NCBI RefSeq assembly: GCF_000189635.1
Contig: NW_002476399.1
Location: forward strand, 1 to 64,000
DNA length: 64,000 nucleotides
Origin: Tetrahymena thermophila SB210
Taxonomy: Eukaryota; Ciliophora; Oligohymenophorea; Hymenostomatida; Tetrahymenidae
Direction of reading: 5' to 3'
The notes beneath the pieces were generated by a model, which was given only the letters and a program-made list of their open reading frames with translations, had not been told where the DNA came from and did not search any database. A program made the position numbers and the translations under genes. Of the stretch, positions 39,990 to 50,335 are shown in pieces (the first letter of the stretch is position 1; every line of letters starts with the position of its first letter).

Positions 39990-40080
39990 AAACATACAAC
40001 CTATATTTAGTTAAATAAAAAAGTTATGAAAAAGCAATCAAATCCATAAATTTAAACAACGAATGCATATATACTAACAA
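39990..40080 (+). repeat. Dispersed spacer repeat, copy 3 of 4
   Basis: CATACAACCTATATTTAGTT followed by a GTTATGAAAAAGCAATCAAATC-like segment; same family as 25560-25680, 35970-36070 and 43530-43630. Confidence 0.7.
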
Positions 40081-41494
40081 ACAAACATTGATATTTAGAT
40101 AAAACCTTTAATCTTAAGATAATTATTAATAATATATTTAAAAAAAAATAATAATGCTTGTGAATCAAAAAATTTTATTTTAAAAATGGATCAGATTAAT
40201 TTTATTTATTAAATATAAATATTTATTTAAAGTAATTATAATAATTATTAATAATGAATAGCATACACATTCCTTTCTTTTTTTATATTAACTGAATTGA
40301 AGTCATTAAGAAATATAAAAAGCTTAATCTTTTAAAAGGTATTTTAATTTTGATTTATTTTTAGTATTTTTTTCTTTATGATTCATTTTTTTTTTTCCGC
40401 CTTTTAATTAATTAGTAAAAGTAATAAAATTAATATAATTTGTGGTAATTATTTATAATTTACTTTAACCTAAAGGAATATATTTTAGGTTTTTTCCTTT
40501 TATTTTTCTATTAATTAATTTGAATTTAATCAATAAAGGACATATTTTATTCTTCAATTACCACTTCTATCAAACAACAAATTTATTTGCTTAAATTATT
40601 AGCATATTTTTAAACTTTTAATAAAATAAATAGTTTGGCTCACTACAAATTAATCAATCATAATCTGTATTAAATTATTAGTTTTAACTTATAGATATTA
40701 AATAACTTTTCTTCTCTGATTTTATTTTTCCCTTTCTTTTGATTATTCTTTATAGTTTACATACTTTTGATTATTTTGGCATTTGATAAAAGCATCTTAT
40801 TACTCCAAATTTATTTATCCCATTTCATTTAATCAAATATATTATTATTGTTTTTAAATATAAATAAAATTTTCTTTTTCTTTTAGTTTACAGTTTGTAT
40901 TAATTTTGTTTTCGCTTAAAGAAAGCAGATTAAAATTTCTATTAGAAAAAAATTGCAAATTTCTTTTTTGTTAAAACCAAACCAAATAAATTAATTTGTT
41001 CTTTTATTTTTATGCAAAGTTATTTTTCAAATTTTGATCAGATGAATTATTATTTGTTTGATATAAAATTGTAAAATATCTAATTTTATAGGTTATTTTA
41101 ACTATTATAAGACATTTTTATCAAATATTAAACTTATAAAATATAGAATATTAATGAACTTTTATTACTGTAATTACTTTTTAAAATCTCTGAATAAATA
41201 AGTGAATAATGATTTCTATGTTAGTTAGCGCTTTATAAAATTTTTGCGTTTACTCTGAATATATGATAATTAACTCTTGGAATTATTTTGTTAATTTTGG
41301 CTCTTTAATAAAATTTATCAGTGTATTCTTTTACATAATACTATTTCTTATTATCATATAATTTAAGTAAAATATAATTTTTGTCTTTATCAATTTGATT
41401 TTTCTGGTGATTTTTTGATCTCTATTTGGAATTATCATTTTTCATCTATCTATCTATCTTTTTTATTTTCTTTTTCTTCTTTAATTAGAAAGTA

Positions 41495-41534
41495 AACTAA
41501 ATGCTCCAAGCTGGAGATTAATAATTATAATGCA
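41495..41534 (+). promoter_or_regulatory. Conserved MACPF upstream block, copy G
   Basis: ACTAAATGCTCCAAGCTGGA then GATTAATAATTATAATGCAT, about 54 nt before the ATG, after a CTAT repeat and a pyrimidine-rich tract. Confidence 0.65.
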
Positions 41535-41588
41535 TAATTAAAAAAATAAAAATTATATATTATCATTTTTAAAGAAAGTAACTAATAA

Positions 41589-43172
41589 ATGCTTCTTAAA
41601 AAGACACTTATTTGCCTTTCAATATTTTTGATTTTAGCTCAATGCTAAAATTTGAATGGCAAGAGAAACATGTACAAATTGCTATCTTCTAGTAATATTG
41701 AAGAGGCCATGTAAGAATTATGTCCCTTCCCAGGTTATCATGGTACCTACTGTCCTTAAGAAAACGTTGCTTTTGCTTCCTATATGAGAAATCTTCAATC
41801 TGGAATCCCTAAAATGCCTTCAGGTATTGGTGCTTCCTTCGATATTTCTACAGGTGAACTCAAGCTCCCAGCTATCTAACTCACTTATTAATCTGAACCC
41901 AGCTAGGAATAAATTTATACTGACCCTCTTTCTAGTCATCAATTTATTGTAGCTGATGAAACCTCAATAGAATAGGTTAATTTAGATGCTGATATAAAAG
42001 TTTTCAAAAACGAATTTGAACTTACTAATATCTGGCTTGATGCTACTCAAAACGGATAATGGCTTGGAGGTGAATATAGTTAATCTAAAGACTTAAATGA
42101 TGTCTTCAATAGATTCTTCACAAATAATTAATATACATCTATTGCTTAATAGCCTAAAAATGTGATCAGAATGGCTTTCAAGACTGATAATTTGAAGCTT
42201 AATAGATTCGCTTAAAGAGCAATCGATGCATTGCCAGAAGATTACTAAGTTGATGTTTACAATGAGTTCTTAAATGCTTGGGGAACTCATATTTCTGTTG
42301 ATACTTTTGTTGGAGGTATGATTGAAAAACAAACAGTGTTTAAAGATTGTATTTTCTTCACTCCTTAATTCACTGGTGGCTACTCAGCTGAACAAGTAAA
42401 TGAAGCTTTAAGAAATGAATTGTAGGGTAATCCAGCTGAAGGATTTTTCACTGCTAGAAGATAGGTAGCATTGGATCATAAATTTGGTGGTAATCCAGAA
42501 GATGTTGCTAATTGGGAATAGACAATCAGCTAAAATCCTGCTTTGTTAAAAATTAATAAATTTTTATCTTGGGATAACATGACTGCAAATCCTTAAGTTA
42601 AGGCAAATTTATAACAAGCTATCAATAATAGAATCGAATCAATGAGACAAAGACAATAGAGCTATTAAGACTAAGTAAGAGAATAAAGAAGAATTGAAAG
42701 AGTATAACCTAGAACTGCCTGGGCTATTAAAGGAAATGGTGGTTATCCAGCAGGAGAATATATTTATCCAATGAGTATTAGTGTTACTAGATAATTTGAA
42801 ATGAAAGCTGCTAATGTATGTCCTGTTGGATCAGATAAAGCATATTCTGAAGCAAACTGTGCATCTAGTCCTTTTAATACTATATAAGATATGCTTGATG
42901 AAGTAAGATACGAAAGAGATTAAGAAGGTAATTACAGAGCTATTATGTATAACTATTTAGCTGTTTATGAAGGAGGTCCTTAAGAGCTTATAGGAGACTT
43001 TATTGATAGAGGATGTAGTGTTGCATAATATTACGAAAATGCTAAATATACTGATTTTAATTTACCTCCTCCAGACAAGACAGTGTTCAAAATGATATGT
43101 ACTGATTGCATACCTAGTGTATATAACAGTCCCTAAGGATAAGTTTTCTAATGCAGCTGCCCTTCTTTTTGA
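41589..43172 (+). CDS. MACPF-domain secreted protein, copy G
   Basis: Intronless, 527 residues, the longest copy. It shares the F-type MACPF-domain changes (QQPKNVIRMAF, KTDNLKLNRF) and the AIKGN start of the variable region. From there it differs: GGYPAGEYIYPMSISV, KAANVCPVGSDKAYSEANC and NTIQDMLDEV, with NYLAVYEGGPQELIGDF further on. Two private changes are YMRNLQ for YKRNLQ near residue 70 and a CPSF ending for CPAF. Signal peptide, GTH and Gly-Gly motif are intact. Confidence 0.88.
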
Positions 43173-43529
43173 AAAAGATTTATACTTACAAAAATAAAAA
43201 TTTTTAATTAAAATTGCTTTTTTAATAAAAAAAATTCTAACTATACGAATAAAAAAATGAATAATATACATTATTTAAATAAACTTTTTTATCAGACTTA
43301 TTTTTTTGATTTTGCAAAAATTCTTGTTTAAATTAATTTATAAAACATCTTTAATATTATATTTATTAATTAATTGTAAATTTATTATTATAAATGATGA
43401 ATTAATTCACTAAATATAAAGAAAAATGTAACCTTCACTCATCCTTGTTTAAACAAATCATCTTAAAATATAAAAAGCAAAAAAATAAGGTATATTTTTA
43501 AATATATATTTATTGTAATATCTAAATTT

Positions 43530-43630
43530 TACTCATACATACAACCTATATTAAATTAAACAAATAGTTATGAAAAAGCCAGTAAATCCTTAAACTTAAA
43601 CTACACCTGCATATCTACTTACAAAAAAGC
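43530..43630 (+). repeat. Dispersed spacer repeat, copy 4 of 4
   Basis: CATACAACCTATATTAAATT then TGAAAAAGCCAGTAAATCC; the same family as the blocks at 25560, 35970 and 39990. Confidence 0.7.
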
Positions 43631-45039
43631 TGCTAATATATAGATAAAACCTTTAATCTAAAGATAAATAATTATAATATATTTTACTAAAAAATAATAC
43701 TAATTAATATTAGCATATTTTATTTTTAAAAATGGATAAGTTAATTTTATTTACTTAATATAAATGTTAATTTTAAAGTAAATATTAAAATTATTAATAA
43801 TTAATAACACAAAAATTCCTTTCTTTTTATATTAACTGAATTGAAGTCATTAAGAAATATCGAAAGCTTAATCATTCAATAAGTATATTTGAATTAATTT
43901 TAATTTGATTTTTATTTATTTTTAGTATTTTTTTCCTAATGATTTATATTTTTTTTCGCTTATTAATTAATTAGTAAAAGTTCTATTGAATGAAATTTAT
44001 AATTTACTTTCACCTCAATGAATATATTTTAGCTTTTTCCTCTTATTTTTCTATTTATTAAAATGAATTCAGTCAATGAAGGATATATATAATTCTTCAA
44101 TTACCACTTCTATCAGACAACAAATTTATTTAATTCAATTATTAGTATTTTTTTAAACTTTTCATAAAATAAATAGTTGGCGCATTCTTAATTAATCAAC
44201 CATAATCTGCATTAAATTATTAGTTTTAACTTCTAGATATAAAATAAATTTTCTACTCTGATTTGATTTTTCAATGTTATTTTGTTTATTCTTTATATTT
44301 TATATACTTTTGATTATTTTGGCATTTGATAAAAGCATCTGATTCCATTTCATTTAGTCAATTATAATATTTTTGTTTTTAAATATAAATAAAATTTCGT
44401 GTTTCTTTTAGCTTACAATTTGTATTATATTTGTTTTGGTTTGTAGAAAGCAAATTAAAATTGCTATCAAAAAAAAATTACAAATTTCTTTTTCGTTAAA
44501 ACCAAATAATATAAATTAATTTGTGCTTTTATTTTTTATGTGAATTTATTTTTCAAATTTTGAGATGATGAATTATTATTTGTTTGATATCAAACTGTAA
44601 AATAAATTTTTTTTTAATAGGTCTTTTTAACTATCAAAAGCAAAATTTTATCAAATATTAAACCTTTTAAATAATACAGCATTAATGAAAATTAATTGCT
44701 TAATTCAAAATTAAGTAATTACTTATTTATGTTTCTGAATAAGTGAATAAGGATCTTTATATTAGTTAGCGCTTTATAAAAGTTTTGCAATTACTTTAAG
44801 TATATGATAATTAACTATTCGAATTATTTTGTTAATTTTGCTCTTTTAAAAAAATTTATCAATTTATTCTTTACATAATACTATTTCTTGTTGTCATACA
44901 AAAAATATAATATTTTGTCTTTGTCAATTTGATTTTTTATGGTAATTTTTTTGATATCTATGAAAATTAGTTTAGAATTATAATTTTTTCATCTACCTAT
45001 CTATCTTTTTTATTTTCTTTCTTCTTTTTTAGAAAGTAA

Positions 45040-45079
45040 ATTAAACGCTCCAAGCTGGGGATTAATAATTATAATGTAT
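45040..45079 (+). promoter_or_regulatory. Conserved MACPF upstream block, copy H
   Basis: TTAAACGCTCCAAGCTGGGG then ATTAATAATTATAATGTATA, about 53 nt before the ATG. It differs from the consensus at AACG for AATG. Confidence 0.65.
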
Positions 45080-45131
45080 ATTTAAAAAAATAAAATTATT
45101 CCTCTTCATTTTAAAAGAAAGTAACTAATAA

Positions 45132-46712
45132 ATGCTTCTTAAAAAGACACTTATTTGCCTTTCAATATTTTTGATTTTAGCTCAATGCTAAAATTTGAAT
45201 GGCAAAAGAAATATGTATAAATTTCTATCTTCTAGTAATATTGAAGAGGCCATGTAAGAATTGTGTCCCTTCCCAGGCTATCATGGTACCTACTGTCCTT
45301 AAGAAAATGTTGCTTTTGCTTCCTATAAGAGAAATCTTCAATCTGGAATCCCTAAAATGCCTTCAGGTATTGGTGCTTCATTTGATATATCTACAGGTGA
45401 ACTCAAGCTCCCAGCTATCTAACTCACTTATTAATCTGAACCCAGCTAAGAATAAATTTATACTGACCCTTTTTCTAGTCATCGATTTATTGTTGCTGAT
45501 GAAACATCAATAGAATAAGTTAATTTAGATGCTGATATCAGAGTTTTCAAAAATGAATTTGAACTGACTAATATATGGCTTGATGCTACTCAAAATGGAT
45601 AATGGCTTGGAGGTGAATACAGTTAATCAAAAGACTTAAATGATGTCTTCACTAAATTCTTCACAAATAACTAATAAACATCTATTGCCTAACAATCTAA
45701 AAATGTCATCAGAATGACTTTCAAGACTGATAGCTTGAAGCTCAATAGATTCGCTCAAAGAGCCATTGACGCATTACCAGAAGATTATTAAGTTGATGTT
45801 TACAACGAGTTCTTAAATGCTTGGGGAACTCATATTTCTATTGATACTTTTGTTGGAGGTATGATTGAAAAACAAACAGTGTTTAAAGATTGCATTTTCT
45901 TCACTCCTTAATTCACTGGTGGCTTTTCAGCTGAACAAGTAAATGAAGCTTTAAGAAATGAATTGTAGGGTAATCCAGCTGATGGCTTTTTCACTGCTAG
46001 AAGATAGGTAGCATTGGATCATAAATTTGGTGGTAATCCAGAAGATGTTGCTAATTGGGAATAGACTATCAGTTAAAATCCTGCTTTGTTAAAAATTAAT
46101 AGATTCTTGTCTTGGGATAACATGACTGCAAATCCTTAAGTTAAGGCAAATTTATAACAAGCTATCAATAATAGAATCGAATCGATGAGACAAAGACAAT
46201 AGAGCTATTAAGACTAAGTAAGAGAATAAAGAAGAATTGAAAGAATATAACCTAGAATGGCTTGGGCTATTGGAGGAAATGGCTACTGCGCAGGATAAGT
46301 TCCTCTTCCATTAAATATTAGTATTACAAGATAATTTGAAATGAAAGCTGCTGATGTATGCCCTGTAGGAGCTGATAGAACTTATAGTGAAACATACTGT
46401 GTATCTGGTCCTGTTCACTAAGTATAAGATTTGATTAATGAAGTAAGATATGAAAGAGACCAGTAAGGTAATTATAGAACTATTTAGTATAACTTTTTAG
46501 CAGATTTAACAGGAGGACCTGAAGAGCTAGTAGGAGATTTTGTTGATAGAGGATGTAGTGTTGCATAATATTACGAAGATACTAAATATACTGATTTTAA
46601 TTTACCTCCTCCAAACGAGACAATGTTCAAAATGATATGTACTGATTGCATACCTAGTGTATATAACAGTCCTTAAGGATAAGTTTTCTAATGCAGCTGT
46701 CCTGCTTTTTGA
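45132..46712 (+). CDS. MACPF-domain secreted protein, copy H
   Basis: Intronless, 526 residues. It has the standard (A/B-like) MACPF domain with NNQQTSIAQQSKNV. Silent markers such as AGAGCCATTGAC are shared only with copy I. Variable-region markers are AWAIGGNGYCAGQVPLPLN, KAADVCPVGADRTYSETYC and HQVQDLINEV, with NFLADLTGGPEELVGDF further on. Cys pattern and CSCPAF end are intact. It ends only about 820 bp before copy I, the shortest spacing in the array. Confidence 0.88.
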
Positions 46713-47533
46713 AAAGATTGATACTTAAACAAAAAGCTTTACTAAAATAAAAAACTTTTAAATATATTAAATTGTTTATATAATAAAAAAAATTCTGAGC
46801 GCTTATAAAAAATTTACAAATAATAAAGATTTTTTAAATAAACTTTTTTATTAATCTTATTTTTTTTGGCTTTGCAAAAATTCTTCTTTAAATTATTTTA
46901 TAAAACATTTTTAATATTTTATTTATTCATCAACATATAGCAGATATTGATAACGCGGTGTCAGTGGAAATAAAAAAATTCCTTGACCTGTTTTACCTAT
47001 GAGAAAATATGTTTAAATATGACAAAAGAGGTTTATATTCTACTGAGTTTGTATTCTTATTATCTTTTATATGACATTCATGAACTATTATTGCTTACTT
47101 CAAAATTAAAGTAATTACTTTTTATATTTCTGAATAAGTGAATAATGATCTCTATGTTATTTAGCGCTTTATAAAATTTTTGCATTTACTTTGAATTTAT
47201 GATAATTAATTGTTCGAATTATTTTGTTAATTTTGGTTCTTTAATAAAATTTATCAGTGTATTCTTTTACATAATACTATTTCTTATTATCATACAATTT
47301 TATTAAAATCTAAATTTTGTCTTTATCAATTTGATTTTTCTGGTGATTTTTTTGATCTCTACGAAAAATTACTTTGAAATTATTATTTTTTCTTCTATCT
47401 ATCTATCTTTTTTATTTTCTTTCTCTTCTTTAGAAAGTAAGCTAAATGCTCCAAGCTGGGGATTAATAATTATAATGTATAATTAAAAAAATAAAAATAA
47501 CATCTTAACATTATAAAAGAAAGTAACTAATAA
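46713..47533. other. Short spacer H-I with unique insert
   Basis: The shared 3' flank stops near 46930. A stretch of about 145 nt (46930-47075) has no counterpart elsewhere in the window and is less AT-rich. After it, the conserved upstream region resumes about 450 nt before copy I. This looks like a recombination junction. Confidence 0.6.
47441..47480 (+). promoter_or_regulatory. Conserved MACPF upstream block, copy I
   Basis: GCTAAATGCTCCAAGCTGGG then GATTAATAATTATAATGTAT, about 54 nt before the ATG; the leader after it equals that of copy F. Confidence 0.65.
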
Positions 47534-49114
47534 ATGCTTCTTAAAAAGACACTTATTTGCCTTTCAATATTTTTGATTTTAGCTCAATGCTAAAATTTGA
47601 ATGGCAAGAGAAACATGTATAAATTACTATCTTCTAGTAATATTGAAGAGGCCATGTAAGAATTATGTCCCTTCCCAGGCTATCATGGTACCTACTGTCC
47701 TTAAGAAAATGTTGCTTTTGCTTCCTATAAGAGAAATCTCCAATCTGGAATCCCTAAAATGCCTTCAGGTATTGGTGCTTCCTTCGATATATCTACAGGT
47801 GAACTCAAGCTCCCAGCTATCTAACTCACTTATTAATCAGAACCCAGTTAGGAATAAATTTATACTGACCCTTTTTCTAGTCATCAATTTATTGTTGCTG
47901 ATGAAACATCAATAGAATAGATTAATTTAGATGCTGATATAAAAGTTTTCAAAAACGAATTTGAACTTACTAATATCTGGCTTGATGCTACTCAAAACGG
48001 ATAATGGCTTGGAGGTGAATATAGTTAATCTAAAGACTTAAATGATGTCTTCAATAGATTCTTCACAAATAATTAATATACATCTATTGCTTAATAATCT
48101 AAAAATGTCATCAGAATGACTTTCAAGACTGATAGCTTGAAGCTCAATAGATTTGCTCAAAGAGCCATTGACGCATTACCAGAAGATTATTAAGTTGATG
48201 TTTACAACGAGTTCTTAAATGCTTGGGGAACTCATATTTCTATTGATACTTTTGTTGGAGGTATGATTGAAAAACAAACAGTGCTTAAAGATTGTGTTTT
48301 CTTCACTCCTTAATTCACTGGCGGCTTTTCAGCTGAATAAGTAAATGAAGCTTTAAGAAATGAATTGTAGGGTAATCCAGCTGATGGCTTTTTCACTGCT
48401 AGAAGATAGGTAGCATTGGATCATAAATTTGGTGGTAATCCAGAAGATGTTGCTAATTGGGAATAGACAATCAGCTAAAACCCTGCTTTGTTAAAAATCA
48501 ATAGAATCTTGTCTTGGGATAACATGGCTGCAAATCCTTAAGTTAAGGCAAATTTATAACAAGCTATCAATAATAGAATCGAATCGATGAGACAAAGACA
48601 ATAGAGCTATTAAGACTAAGTAAGAGAATAAAGAAGAATTGAAAAAATATAACCTAGAATGGCTTGGGCTATTGGAGGAAATGGTTACTATCCAGGATAA
48701 GTTCCTTTTCCAATAAATATTAGTATTACAAGATAATTTGAAATGAAAGCTGCTAGCGTATGTCCTGTTGGAATAGATCCAACATATGCTGATACATACT
48801 GTGTATCTGGTCCTATTAATTAAGCAGAAGATATGCTTAATGAAGTAAGATACGAAAGAGATTAAGAAGGTAATTACAGAACTATTATGTATAACTTTTT
48901 AGCTGATTTTACAGGAGGTCCTTAAGAGTTTGTAGGTGAATTTGTTGATAGAGGATGTAGTGTTGCATAATATTACTAAGATACTAAATATACTGATTTT
49001 AATTTACCTCCTCCAAACAAAACAATGTTCAAAATGATATGTACTGATTGCATACCTAGTGTATATAATAGTCCTTAAGGATAAGTTTTCTAATGCAGCT
49101 GTCCTGCTTTTTGA
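47534..49114 (+). CDS. MACPF-domain secreted protein, copy I (mosaic)
   Basis: Intronless, 526 residues. Up to about position 48090 the coding DNA follows the F/G type (NNQYTSIAQQ and its silent markers). From about 48100 it switches to the H type (SKNVIRMTFKTDSLKLNRF, AGAGCCATTGAC). It is therefore a recombinant. Variable-region markers are NGYYPGQVPFPIN, KAASVCPVGIDPTYADTYC and NQAEDMLNEV, with NFLADFTGGPQEFVGEF further on. Other changes are NRILSWDN for NRFLSWDN and RIEKIQPRMAW for RIERIQPRTAW. Signal peptide, GTH and CSCPAF tail are intact. Last copy of the array, followed by the LRR gene. Confidence 0.88.
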
Positions 49115-50335
49115 TAAAGATTTATACTTAAAACTAAAATATTTTTTAAATATATTAAAATTGCTTATATAATAAAAAAAATTTTAAGCACTCATAAAAA
49201 AAAAAATAAACATTAATTAAATAAACAATTATATTAGACTTTTTTTTTTATTTTACAAAACTTCTTCTTTAAATTAATTTATAAAACATCTTTAATATTT
49301 TCTTTATTCATTAATTGTAAATTTATTCTAATAATTGATGTAGATTAAGAACTAATTTACTGAAAAATTTAACCTTCACTCATCCTTGTTTAAACAAAAC
49401 ATCTTAAAATATAAAAAGCAAAAAAAATAAGGTGTATTTTAAACTTTTTATTATAAACATTTTTTTACATATTTCATTACAATAGCCAAACTACTTCAAA
49501 CTAATCTAAATTTAATGTTTCCTTTTTAATTAAATTTATAATAATATAATTTTAATTTATATCAAAACTCACTCCTTAATTTTTAAAATTATTAATTTCT
49601 CATTTTTTCGCTAACTATTAAATTTAAATAAAAAAAAATGTAAATGGGTCAATATTTAAAACTGTGATATTATAAGGACGATTTACAGTAACATAACTTA
49701 GCTTGATTTGGTTTACAAAAATTTTAGTTAAGAAACATATAAATATGTATTAGATTCTTTATCAGCTTGAGATTAAATAAATATCCTCCATAAATTTACT
49801 ATTAAATTTGTAGACGATTTAAGTTAATTAAAGCATGATTCATTTCAAAATTAATTTCGAATAAAGTGTGAGAACAAATAATCAATTAATTAAACAAGCA
49901 AAATAAATTAGCTCATGAGATGATTAAATTTATATAATACTTTCTTAAAAACAATTATTTGTATAAATAAAAGAAAAAATCATAGGTTAAAAAAATGATC
50001 ATATAGCATAAAATATACTCAGATTTGGAAGAGGTTGATAAATTTTTTAAAAGGAAGACATTAATTTGCTAATTTAACTCATAATTATTTTTGTAAAAAG
50101 TTTGAGAATTCTGAATTATATAACCATTAAGATTTATAACTAAACTTAAGGTATTTATTTAATTATTTTTTAACAAAAAGAAAACTCAAAATCAATAAAT
50201 ACAATCAAACAATTTATTGTTTTTAGAAATATTTCAATTTATAATTTATCAATATCTTTCTAATTTATAAAAAATTATTTTTATTTTTAAAATATATCAT
50301 AATATATAATTTAAAAGAGGTTCATCCAAAAATAG
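49115..50335. other. Region between copy I and the recognised LRR exons
   Basis: Contains the shared MACPF 3' flank, then sequence paralogous to 29200-29830. The start and first exons of the LRR gene probably lie here, but no ATG-led exon could be fixed. Nothing else was recognised. Confidence 0.5.

Larger units (their letters stand above)
38965..41588. other. MACPF intergenic spacer F-G
   Basis: Contains the shared 3' flank, then about 39300-39560 related to 49440-49700 (for example TTATAAGGACGATTTA). Sequence unique to this spacer at about 39570-39960 is followed by the long conserved upstream segment from about 39985. No gene was recognised in the unique part. Confidence 0.55.
43173..45131. 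other. MACPF intergenic spacer G-H
   Basis: Short shared 3' flank (to about 43490) followed directly by the long conserved upstream segment from about 43500. A minus-strand 69-codon frame overlapping the end of copy G (43062-43271) is a shadow. No other gene was seen. Confidence 0.55.
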
